A stretch of 64,000 nt of DNA. Source: Nitzschia sp. DOCU1. Its lineage: Eukaryota > Bacillariophyta > Bacillariophyceae > Bacillariales > Bacillariaceae. Position numbers and translations under genes: made by a program. Where the stretch lies: contig OX596000.1 in NCBI GenBank assembly GCA_951394045.1, positions 124,001 through 188,000 of the forward strand. The letters are read 5' to 3'. Shown in pieces: positions 31,076 through 41,028 of this stretch (the first letter of the stretch is position 1; each line of letters begins with the position of its first letter). The notes beneath the pieces are model-generated. The model searched no databases. It was not told where the DNA came from and saw only the letters and a list, made by a program, of their open reading frames with translations.

Positions 31076-34000
31076 TCACTTGGGACGAGCCTTAAGAGAT
31101 AAGGACGTAACGCAAATGTACCCGTAGTTCCCGAATTGTACTAGGTTTTGCACACGAATCTCCAAAGTATTGGTTGTGGGATTGAAAGTCACACCATTAT
31201 TCTTTGTGATGGTTGCCGTATTTTTTACATGGGCTGTTCCGTAGGAAGGAAGGTTTGTGGCTTGAATACCATTCATCCAAAGAGTCGCAATATCGTCGTG
31301 ATACCACTCTACTGTCACTTGTGCACTGGATGCAAGGTAGGAGGTCAAATCAATGTTTACCTTGTAGGTTGCACCAGCCCCGGAGCAGTCATTAGTATTC
31401 CACAAGGTACCGGTACCACCAGCAGGACAGTTCACGTCACCAGAAGTATCGCCGGTGTTGCACACAAAAACTCCTCCTGGATTTGGAGCCAACGACAAAC
31501 TTTTCGCTGAACTGATGAATAAAGACAACCAAATAAAAACAAATACAATAAGAACATAGGAAAACCATAGTGATGAGGACGGCATGTCGATCAACTTGAA
31601 CAAATCCACAATTCCAATATCATTTTCTCCTTACTTATAAGACCTTGTGGGGCTCGATGACGGCTGTGACGAAGGCATGTTGGTAGGTCGAGGTGTAGGG
31701 TGATCCGACGGTTGCCCGGATGGACGCAAGGAAGGACGTATCGTCGGGGACTGCGAGGGTGTCATACTTGGATAACTTGACGGCTGCTCGCTTGGCATCA
31801 AACTTGGGACTTGCGAAGGTTTCATGCTAGGCTGATCCGATGGAACTTCCGAAGGCTTCTTGCTTGGTTCGTCCGAGGGCTGCTTGCTCGGTTCACTCGA
31901 AGGCTCCGAACTTGGCTGAAGCGATGGGAAGTCAGAGGGAAAGTTACTTGGAAATTGAGAAGGAAACTGGCTGGGGAATGAACTCGGCGCCGTACTTGGC
32001 CAACGTGCCAACTGAACCGGATTGGCAGGGTTCCGTGGGTTGTTTGGATTCCGAGGATTGGCTGGGTTTGCAGGATTCGTAGGGCTCAGCGGATTTCGTG
32101 GGCTCGATGGACTGCTCGGATTGGCAGGGCTGCCCGGGCTGGCTGGATTGTTGGGATTAACGGGCCATGACGGGTTGCTGGGGTTGTTCGGATTGCGTGG
32201 ATTGGCAGGGTTTCGTGGCGAGCTCGGATTGTTTGGATTACTCGGGTTAGCAGGGTTTCGCGGCGAGCTCGGATTGGCGGGGTTCAAAGGATTGTTTGGA
32301 TTGGACGGGCTGTTGGGCGAACGTGGGTTGCTCGGGCTACTCGCCGGATTGTTGGGATTATTCGGGTTGGCGGGGTTGGCAGGGCTTGCTGGCGATTTGG
32401 GATTTCCTGGAGCACTCGGGTTGCTCGGGTTGCTAGCCGGGTTGTTGGGATTGCTAGGATTGGCCGGATTCGACGGGCTTCCAGGGGCTCTGGGATTACT
32501 TGGGTTGCTGGCTGGGTTGTTCGGGCTCAGTGGGTTCGACGGGCTTCCAGGGGCTTTGGGATTACTTGGGTTGCTTGCCGGATTCGTCGGGCTTAATGGG
32601 TTCGAGGGACTTCCTGGCGCTGCAGGATTATTCGGGTTACTTGCCGGATTCGTCGGGCTCAAAGGGTTCGATGGACTTCCCGGAGCTGCAGGATTATTCG
32701 GGTTGCTTGCCGGATTCGTCGGGCTCAGTGGGTTCGAAGGACTTCCTGGAGCTGCTGGATTATTCGGGTTGCTTGCCGGATTCATCGGGCTAAGTGGGTT
32801 CGATGGCTTTCCCGGAGCTGCAGGATTATTCGGGTTGCTTGCCGGGTTGGTCGGGCTCGATGGGTTCAACGGACTTCCCGGAGCTGCAGGATTACTTGGG
32901 TTGCTTGCCGGATTCGTCGGGCTCAATGGGTTCGATGGACTTCCCGGAGCTGCAGGATTATTTGGGTTACTTGCCGGATTCGTCGGGCTTAATGGGTTCG
33001 AGGGACTTCCTGGAGCTGCAGGATTACTTGGGTTGCTTGCCGGATTGAGCGGGTTAGATGGGTTCGAAGGACTTCCCGGAGCTGCAGGATTACTTGGGTT
33101 GCTTGCCGGATTCGTCGGGCTCAGTGGGTTCGAAGGACTTCCTGGAGCTGCTGGATTATTCGGGTTGCTTGCCGGGTTGGTCGGGCTCGATGGGTTCGAC
33201 GGACTTCCCGGAGCTGCAGGATTACTTGGGTTGCTTGCCGGGTTGGTCGGGCTCGATGGGTTCGACGGACTTCCCGGGGCTGCAGGATTACTTGGGTTAC
33301 TTGCCGGATTCGTCGGGCTCAATGGGTTCGATGGACTTCCTGGAGCTGCAGGATTACTTGGGTTGCTTGCCGGATTCGTCGGGCTCAAAGGGTTCGAAGG
33401 ACTTCCTGGAGCAGCTGGATTACTTGGGTTGCTTGCTGGATTGAGTGGGTTAGATGGGTTTCCTGGAGCCGCTGGATTGCTCGGACTACTTGCCGGGTTG
33501 GTTGGGCTCAGCGGATTCGAAGGGCTTCCCGGAGCGGCCGGATTCGAAGGGTTGCTAGCCGGGTTGTTTGGATTGACGGGATTTCCAGGGCTTGCAGGGT
33601 TGGCGGGATTATTCGGACTATTGGGATTAGCCGGGGGTAACAAGGCTAGCTGGACAAAGCTGCTAGGATTGTTAGGGTTGCTGGGATTGGATGGATTGTT
33701 TGGACTCGTTGGGAGGTTTGGATCCAACAATGAGAGCTGCGTCGGACTCGCTGGGTTATTCGGGTTGTTTGGGTTCGACGGGTAAATTGGATTCAGCAAC
33801 GGATTGAAGTAATCGGCTAGAGTCGATGGTGGGTTGCTCGGAGCATCTGTTAATGGTACCGCCAAATTTACAACCACGACTTGTTCGCCGTCAGTGGTGT
33901 CTATGATGTAGGCGACTGTCAGTGTTGTGAAACCAAGGGGTAGCTCCTCGGAACTCACACTTTGAATGATGAGTCCATTGACCGATTCCAGAAACGCGCG

Positions 34001-35684
34001 AAACATTTCGCTGGAGCTGAAGTACTTGGAGACTTCTTCTTGTTGCTGGTCGCGTCTTGATGCTCCCACCGATCGAAGCAGCTTCCGCGTCGCCTCTTCC
34101 ATCGCAAACAAAGGCTCGTCCACAGGACAACCATCACAGAGTACCCAGGCATCGAAATCCGTAATCAGGGTGCCATTCGTTGCACCGTCGAAGTCATAGA
34201 GCTCAAATGTCTGCTCCACAAGGGTAGAATTTTGCATCGCCCGAAAGAAGACGTCAACGCACTCATCACTTCCCACGATTCCACCACCCGTCACGTTGTT
34301 GTAGGCGTCCACAATCAGCGACTCCACCAATATCTTTTCACGATCCGTAAAGGACCTAGAGAATCCTTCCAAGTGCAACGTGAATGATCCTTTTCGATGT
34401 TGAGCATTCTTGTCGGCCAGGGCCAGTCCACATGGGGATTCAAAGATGGGTGGTAAAGTCGCCGCCGTCGAGTTGTTTGATGGCACAGCCTTTAGTTCTC
34501 CCCCATAGACGGCCGCAGTGGCGGCCGTAGCAGCCACGACCGCCGTAGCTACCGTAGCACTAGCCGCTGCGGCCGGAGCCGAACTTGCAACAGCAGCTAC
34601 TATTCCAGCTTGTGCCGCTCCGGCTGCAGCTGCCCCAGCCGCTGCCCCCGCCGCCACACCCGATGCAGCTCCGGAAGCAGCCGAGGAGGCGGCCTGTGTA
34701 GCCATTCCTTGAACGGCACCTTGCATCCTATCATCAAGCGAAAGGAACACAAACAAGAATGATGAGTATTCTCCTCGATTCAAATCAAACAAGAAGAATG
34801 CGATACTTGTCTAAGTCGCCATAGTTCTCCTGTACTTACGGTGGGGGTTGCGCGGGCGCTGCAGCCCCACCTCCTCCTCCTCCACCGCCACCACCGCCAC
34901 TTTGTCCAACCACGTTGACACCCGGGTCATGAGGGACAAGGTTAGTGGCATCAGGGCCATCTGAACTCATTTGGATGCACTTGGAAACCATTTTCCACAA
35001 TAATGTTGCCAAACCAAACAAACCAACAAAAAGAAGCGTGTAGAGATGAGATCGATCCGCTTCTTGTTGTTTCTTTTGTTCTTCGTCTTCCTTTTCGTTC
35101 TGGTTTCCTTTGCCATTTTCGGTGTCTGGAATACATTTTGCACCCTCGTTACCGTCTGTCGCACCCTCGGCTTTATCCCCACGTCGTCCTGCTCGAAACG
35201 TAGCCTGAATCGTCCTAGCGGCATCTTCGACACGGCCTTGAAACTGAATAGCTTCAATCGTTAATGTCCGAGTCGAAGAAGCCGATGACCTGTCACTCGC
35301 CAAACTTTGCTGCTGCTGCTGGCTGCTGTTGTTCTTTTTCAAAATACTATTCGGCTTCTTCTTGCTCTTGATCTGACCAGCAGCGTCGCAAAAAGATGCC
35401 GAGGCCGATGAGGCCGATGCAAAAGATCTGGAGCTGCTCATCATAGTGGTATATCCTAACGAGGTCTGATCCATCATGGAATCTTCTCCCGATTTCCCGG
35501 GGGCATCATGATCTCCCCACCTCACGGAAAGATTTGGATTGCTGCTGTTTTTAGTCCAATCTCTTTCTTCTTTACGGCTATCGTGACCATCATCGTCATC
35601 CCCGTTCCGAAGGGTTGTAATGGGGGTTTCCTTTGAACGAACGTCGGAACTCGCTTTCTGCTTGCCACCCTCGTTGAATGACAT
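31076..35684 (-). CDS. Giant membrane-anchored Asn-Pro repeat stalk protein with C-terminal beta-sandwich-like domain (three exons)
   Basis: Exons 35684-34840, 34727-31635 and 31511-31076 join in frame across two GT-AG introns (112 bp, GTAAGT...GATAG; 123 bp, GTAAGG...ATCAG). They give 1457 residues. Order: acidic, Ser-rich N-terminus; IQ motif TIQATFRAGRR (about 158-168), a likely calmodulin site; membrane helix YTLLFVGLFGLATLLWKMV (about 215-233); Gly and Pro run; long Ala-rich hydrophobic stretch (283-355); folded region with Cys and NST/NGT sequons (about 360-600); Asn-Pro-rich tract with 22-residue repeats (SNPAAPGSPSNP and LSPTNPA); PSxxPS tract; C-terminal domain with TVEWYHDDIATLWMNG and ATITKNNGVTF. 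The topology suggests a cytosolic calcium-sensitive tail and an extracellular stalk. An adhesive or wall role is inference. The last exon could instead be a separate secreted protein starting at 31609 or 31585. Confidence 0.65.
32380..33560 (-). repeat. Tandem 66 bp minisatellite coding for 22-residue Asn-Pro repeats
   Basis: About 17-18 units of 66 bp encode variants of SNPSNPAAPGSPSNPLSPTNPA; a few units are shortened (for example one lacking LSPTNPA). Nucleotide similarity between units is very high, so copy number is likely to vary between alleles. The array lies inside exon 2 of the stalk protein gene. Confidence 0.85.
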
Positions 35685-36457
35685 GATAAAAATGTGCACA
35701 AAGAAGGTAGCAAGATTAATGCAAGAAGACGAAATACAAACAGCAAGATTATCTGGCAAAGAGAACTTTTCCCTTTACGCGTGAAGATCCTTCATCGTCC
35801 TACTGCTGTGTGCTGTTTGTCTGCCCTCACATTGCGGATGAGCTCGTCTCGTCTCATCCAGATGAAAATTCCTTCCAATCCGGCGAAATCAATAGTTTCG
35901 TGCTAAAAACCACGACCACCTATTAGCTGGTACGTAACACATACGATTGGTTGCTAATCGACTAAGTAAAATAAATAGAAGGGTCATTTTGGGCCCCAGG
36001 TACAAGACTCATCTGACGTCACAAAAACTTACGCCTAAAATCCATCTGAGTGATATGTGGGCTCCAAAATTCCGTCCTTTTTGAGTCATTTTTAGTCATC
36101 ACGGAGAAGTCGACGGAGTGTGGACTGAAATTTCCGTCACATGGCACAAACGAGGTCGCTTCGAAGAAGAAACATCTAAGCGGTACGATAGAGTAGTAGG
36201 AACAATAGTTAATTCTACCCTTGGCTTGTATTCAGTACTACTAGCACCAGCAGCACTCACACAACGAGGCATAACAGAAGAACTAGAAGAGTTACCGAAG
36301 AGTAGTATGTGTAAATCTACGATGAATAGTACGCAAGTAAATTGCAGTTTTGGAAGGGCGACCCCCGTTCGCGTGATTGTCAACAAGCCATGCTGCTAGT
36401 TTGCTTGTTTGCGCATGTTGCTGACATTTGTCCTTCCTGTCGTCACATCTTTACTGT
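35685..36457. other. Intergenic upstream of the stalk protein gene
   Basis: No gene seen. It contains a TGACGTCA palindrome at 36013-36020, about 330 bp upstream of the ATG at 35684. Confidence 0.4.
36013..36020. promoter_or_regulatory. TGACGTCA, possible bZIP/aureochrome site
   Basis: The perfect octamer TGACGTCA is a classic bZIP (CRE-type) site, and TGACGT is the core bound by diatom aureochrome-type bZIP factors. It stands about 330 bp upstream of the stalk gene start. Functional use is inferred from motif and position only. Confidence 0.35.
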
Positions 36458-37450
36458 TTACGCATCATATCCATCATAGGGTGGAATCTTGTCTTGTTTC
36501 AAGAGAGATTGCATGACTTTGGCAACCGGATAAAAGAGTGCCACACTCTCGGCGAAATTCATCAACAAATTCAACGCCATGTCCTCATTGACCATATAAA
36601 AGGGTTCCGCACAATACAACCACGAATACGCCGCACAATCTGGCGTGACGGTAATTCGAATCAACGACTTGACCAAGACAAAGGCTGCAATGAGACGAGT
36701 CGTCAAGGCGGCGTTGTCGATATCGCGTCGCACGGCATATCGATACACTGTACTAAACATGGCTGCTTGAATCGCACTGGCAATCAAATCCCATTCCCAT
36801 TGCGCATACGTTGTATAAGTAAAGTCTCGAAAGACCAAATAATCAAAGGCTGTCACAGGCAAGACAAACAGTGTTCCAATAATGGCTCCTACCACAGCGG
36901 TTTGTGCATACACCAACAATCCCAAGAGTGTTTCATATCCTTTGGGAGCTACATCTTGTACTTTTTGTTGCCACTGAGTGGGAGCCGCTTGTTGCCAATC
37001 TGGAACTCGTGCCTGACTTTGCTGCTGCTGTTGTTGACGCCTCAGTAGCATGTATCGATATTCTTCCGTGGTCAAATCGGCAAATTCATTAAAGCGGACC
37101 CTCTCTCCGGTTTGTTGAGCATATCGCTCCATTCGTAAAAAGTTTTCGGCAAAAATGGGCAGCCGTTCTTCATCAAATGTCTTGTCGTAAGCTCGGCACC
37201 AATCCATGTAAGCTTGTCGTACTCGATTGGCTTCGACTGCTGAGGCTTGTCTACTGTAATCCCTGGGGTCTGGGGGTCCACCGCCTGCTCCCATGCTGCT
37301 ACCCCGAAATTCATCTCCAGTTTGAGCGGCCTGGATGGATCGGGATCGACTGCTAGTTGATGTAATGGATCTCAAGGGAGTAATGGGGGCGGTTTGAAAG
37401 GCACCGGTCAACCCAAAGAGCGTCAAGGTTGTCACGGAAACGACTTTCAT
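36458..37450 (-). CDS. Plastid-targeted multi-span membrane protein with I29-like (cathepsin propeptide) domain, intact copy
   Basis: 330 residues. The N-terminus (MKVVSVTTLTLFGLTGAFQTAP) is a diatom bipartite plastid presequence: signal peptide, cleavage before Phe18, then a Ser/Thr/Arg-rich transit region. Residues about 80-136 resemble the I29 inhibitor propeptide of papain-type proteases, with YMDWCRAYDKTF, the ERLPIFAENFLRMERY helix and RFNEFADLTTEEYRYML. No protease domain follows. Instead there are about four hydrophobic segments (174-207, 220-240, 253-270, 291-310) and a tail PPYDGYDA. It therefore probably sits in a plastid membrane. The I29-like part could bind or inhibit a protease or serve another role. 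A truncated twin with identical protein sequence over residues 1-283 lies at 48654-49502. Confidence 0.75.
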   Translation of the reverse strand: MKVVSVTTLTLFGLTGAFQTAPITPLRSITSTSSRSRSIQAAQTGDEFRGSSMGAGGGPPDPRDYSRQASAVEANRVRQAYMDWCRAYDKTFDEERLPIFAENFLRMERYAQQTGERVRFNEFADLTTEEYRYMLLRRQQQQQQSQARVPDWQQAAPTQWQQKVQDVAPKGYETLLGLLVYAQTAVVGAIIGTLFVLPVTAFDYLVFRDFTYTTYAQWEWDLIASAIQAAMFSTVYRYAVRRDIDNAALTTRLIAAFVLVKSLIRITVTPDCAAYSWLYCAEPFYMVNEDMALNLLMNFAESVALFYPVAKVMQSLLKQDKIPPYDGYDA

Positions 37451-37968
37451 TTTCTTCGTTTCAGGGAATGAAATTAAACACCAGGGAAATCAAAAGAACG
37501 ACGGAAAAAAGGTCAAGGGCTCAAGGGGGTTTGCAAACTGACTGCTCCCGGCAGTAGTAGTCTCTCTAACTCGTAGTAGTTGATGCCTTGCGAATGGAAT
37601 GAATTCCTCTATCTTTTTCAAAAACGGTGCTGCAATCGCAATATGGTGATGACAGCAACCACATCACCTCTCGTGCTTCTCGTCGGCAGGCCCAATCATC
37701 GTGTCGTTGGGGAGGCAGTCTCCAATCAGCGAAGCGACAATGGTGGACGACTTAACGTTACGACGGGGATGCGACCTAACGGGTCGTTGCCGGGTTAAAA
37801 CTGACGTCAGTTGTCGGCATCGTCTGCTCCTCCGTCCTCAACTGTAGGGCAGCATGACAGACATCTCGTAATCGATGACATTGGGCTTATTTCGTGTGGT
37901 GTCTCAATGGAACTATGCGTCCTTCTCCAGCTTCCAGTTTTATTTATTGGAAAGTGGTGGCGAAGATG
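37451..37968. other. Upstream region of the plastid gene (duplicated at 49503-50020)
   Basis: It is nearly identical to 49503-50020, with only a few substitutions, so the duplicated block includes the whole promoter. It carries the palindrome listed at 37799-37812. Confidence 0.6.
37799..37812. promoter_or_regulatory. AACTGACGTCAGTT palindrome, possible bZIP/aureochrome site (copy A)
   Basis: A perfect 14 bp palindrome centred on TGACGTCA, about 350 bp upstream of the ATG at 37450. The same site is kept in the duplicated promoter at 49851-49864. Light- or CO2-responsive control of a plastid gene would fit but is inferred. Confidence 0.4.
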
Positions 37969-37976
37969 CCTTTTCT

Positions 37977-39440
37977 GGCGAGTGTCGAACCACGTAGGTA
38001 GCTCTTTGATAGCTTATGACAGAAATGTCCCATTTCTGTCCAAAATCAGTGGTTTTTGACTGAATTCGCGTCCTCATCGTGTCCTACTTTGATAGCTCGT
38101 TTAAGGACGCTTTGATAGCTCGTTTAACACTACCAATTTGAAACTTCTTTTTGTGTGTTCTTGATATCTTGGGAGCGTGCATGCTCCCTCCTATTCCAGA
38201 AGAAGCTTGCGATAACACCTAAAGCTCACGATAGTAGTACCAATAGTAGTCCCTTCTCAGTTCTTGGTTAACCAGCCTCGTTGCTTGATAGCTCTCAATC
38301 ATTATAGCAGGGAAGAACGGCGACGATTGACTACATGCGACACCAAACAAGTGACAAGTCACACGACCAGACTTTCTAGTTCAAGTGGACTAGCAAAATC
38401 TACTATAGTGCAATCCCCTATTTCAAATCAGCAGAATCATCCTTCTTTTATTCCCATTAATCATGCTTCAAAGTTGATTGTTGCATTCATTGTATCATGT
38501 CAAAAGAACAAAACTATGGGTTCAACGAACCAGTGGTAGTGGGGCAGCAGCGACTTCGTAGAGGTAGCAGCAAGTAATGAAGTGTATTGTAGTGTAGTAG
38601 TTGTAGTGGCCATGGCAGGTTGTAGACGAATTCACAGCGATTCAAAGTTGATTGTAGTGTTTGACCCTTGAACAAAATGATCGACGAGATGAAGGAAACA
38701 ATAGCAGCGCGGCGACGGTTTCGTAGATGTAGCCATGAATAATAAAGTGTATTGTATTGTAGTAGTGGCAGTGGCAGCGGCAGCTTGTAGATGAATCCAC
38801 AGCAATCCAAAAGTTGATTGTAGCGTTCATTGGCAGGGAAACAAAACGACTGACGAGTTGAAAGTGGCGGCGGCGACGGCAGCTTCGTTTTGGGAGTAGA
38901 TTGGCAGCGAAGGCCACAACAGGCGAATCGTAGATATGCTGGGTAGTGAGCAGATTGTCAGGTTTACATGACGATGTTAGTGAAATGCATGAGTCAAAAT
39001 ACCTTGGTCCGCGATGGAATGCACTTACCTTCGTAATATTGAAGTAGTAATTGAATAATAACTAGCAATCGAATAATACTGCTGCTGGAATGGCTGTATA
39101 GCGCCAATCAAGGAGTTTATACATATGCGGTGGTAGGAATACAGCTGCAGTGTTCGAGAATTACTCGCAAACGAAAGTTTGACAGTGAAAGAATGGATTT
39201 TGTGTTGCGCCATTGTCGCCGCTCGTTCAATTCAACGACAAATTTGGACCACTTCGACTTAATGGCGAGCGGCTTGCGCGCCGCGCAAGCCGGCAAAAGA
39301 CTATTCCCAGCGGTAAATCTCATTCCTTGCTACGACTAAAACAGCGATTATTGCTTTCAAAATCTTCTTCGAACTTTTTCTCTTCTTTTTCCTTTCTTTC
39401 CCTTTATAAAAATTTCGCTACCTACGTAGCTGGACATAGG
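37977..39440. repeat. Tandem unit 1 (about 1.46 kb), unknown element
   Basis: It is almost identical to 39449-40950. CCTTTTCT stands at 37969-37976, 39441-39448 and 40953-40960, bounding each unit like an 8 bp target duplication. Near the ends, CACGTAGGTAGCTC and GCTACCTACGTAGC are partly inverted. Inside are a GACAGAAATG/CATTTCTGTC hairpin near 38021, a duplicated CTTTGATAGCTCGTTTA, a 21 bp GGCTTGCGCG/CGCGCAAGCC palindrome near 39270, and an array of about 170 bp repeats. There is no credible coding frame. Relative to unit 2 it lacks about 35 bp near 38130. Confidence 0.7.
38468..38980. repeat. Internal array of about 170 bp degenerate repeats in unit 1
   Basis: Three repeats each begin AAGTTGATTGT (near 38470, 38645 and 38812). 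They continue through a GGCGAC or GCGACTTCGT motif, GAAGTGTATTGTA or AAAGTGTATTGTA, a TGGCAG-rich segment and CACAGC. The same array occurs in unit 2 (about 39970-40470). Confidence 0.55.
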
Positions 39441-39448
39441 CCTTTTCT

Positions 39449-40950
39449 GGCGAGTGTCGAACCACGTAGGTAGCTCTTTGATAGCTTATGACAGAAATGT
39501 CCCATTTCTGTCCAAAATCAGTGGTTTTTGACTGAATTCGCGTCCTCATCGTGTCCTACTTTGATAGCTCGTTTAAGGACGCTTTGATAGCTCGTTTAAC
39601 ACTAGGACACAAAAGATTAAAATTTGACATTCAATTTACCAATTTGAAACTTCTTTTTGTGTATTCTTGATATCTTGGGAGCGTGCATGCTCCCTCCTAT
39701 TCCAGAAGAAGCTTGCGATAACACCTAAAGCTCACGATAGTAGTACCAATAGTAGTCCCTTCTCAGTTCTTGGTTAACCAGCCTCGTTGCTTGATAGCTC
39801 TCAATCATGATAGCAGGGAAGAACGGCGACGATTGACTACATGCGACACCAAACAAGTGACAAGTCACACGACCAGACTTTCTAGTTCAAGTGGACTAGC
39901 AAAATCTACTATAGTGCAATCCCCTATTTCAAATCAGCAGAATCATCCTTCTTTTATTCCCATTAATCATGATTCAAAGTTGATTGTTGCATTCATTGCA
40001 TCATGTCAAAAGAACAAAACTATGGGTTCAACGAACCAGTGGTAGTGGGGCAGCAGCGACTTCGTAGAGGTAGCAGCAAGTAATGAAGTGTATTGTAGTG
40101 TAGTAGTTGTAGTGGCTGTAGTGGCCATGGCAGGTTGTAGACGAATTCACAGCGATTCAAAGTTGATTGTAGTGTTTGACCCTTGAACAAAATGATCGAC
40201 GAGATGAAGGAAACAATAGCAGCGCGGCGACGGTTTCGTAGAGGTAGCCATGAATAATAAAGTGTATTGTAGTGTAGTAGTGGCAGTGGCAGCGGCAGGT
40301 TGTAGATGAATCCACAGCGATCCAAAGTTGATTGTAGCGTCCATTGGTATGGAAACAAAACGACAAGTTGAAAGTGGCGGCGGCGATGGCAGCTTCGTTT
40401 TGGGAGTAGATTGGCAGCGAAGGCCACAACAGGCGAATCGTAGATATGCTGGGTGGTGAGCAGATTGTCAGGTTTACATGACAATGTTAGTGAAATGCAT
40501 GAATCAAAATACCTTGGTCCGCGATGGAATGCACTTACCTTCGTAATATTGAAGTAGTAATTGAATAATAACTAGCAATCGAATAATACTTCTGCTGGAA
40601 CGACTGTATAGTTCCAATCAAGGAGTTTATACACATGCGGTGGTAGGAGTACAGCTGCAGTACTCGAGAATTACTCGCCTATGAAAGTTTGACAGTGAAA
40701 GAATGGATTTTGTGTTGCGCCATTGTCGCCGCTCGTCCAATTCAACGACAAATTTCGACCAATTCGACTTAATGGCGAGCGGCTTGCGCGCCGCGCAAGC
40801 CGGCAAAAGAGTGGTCCCCGCGGTAAATCTCATTCCTTGCTACGACCAAAACAGCGATTATTGCTTTCAAAATGTTCTTCGAACCTTTTCTCTTCTTTTT
40901 CCTTTCTTTCCCTTTATAAAAATTTCGCTACCTACGTAGCTGGACATAGG
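39449..40950. repeat. Tandem unit 2 (about 1.50 kb), unknown element
   Basis: Second copy of the unit at 37977-39440, with scattered substitutions and a few small indels. It directly precedes the 3' end of the LINE. Because the two copies still differ at many sites, they are older than the near-identical gene duplication around them, or they arrived separately. Confidence 0.7.
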
Positions 40951-41028
40951 CCCCTTTTCTGCATAGAGATAAAAATCCTAAACAAAGTGAAAAATGGCCT
41001 TCGTTGCATTAACCAGGGATCGCAGATG

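Noticed and set aside
31076..31609. Separate small secreted protein with its own signal peptide
   Set aside because: The apparent signal peptide is a translated polypyrimidine tract ending in ATCAG. Splicing from GTAAGG at 31634 joins the frame exactly to the preceding exon. Kept as an alternative only.
32380..33560. CRISPR-like array
   Set aside because: Units are contiguous 66 bp coding repeats with no unique spacers, in a eukaryotic gene.
32022..33785. 587-codon Gly/Leu-rich frame on the plus strand, collagen-like in appearance
   Set aside because: It is the reverse complement of the Asn-Pro repeat tract; it exists only because the 66 bp units are stop-free on both strands.
37977..40950. 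Tandem units as LTRs of a retrotransposon
   Set aside because: They are adjacent with no internal coding region, have no TG...CA ends and encode no protein.
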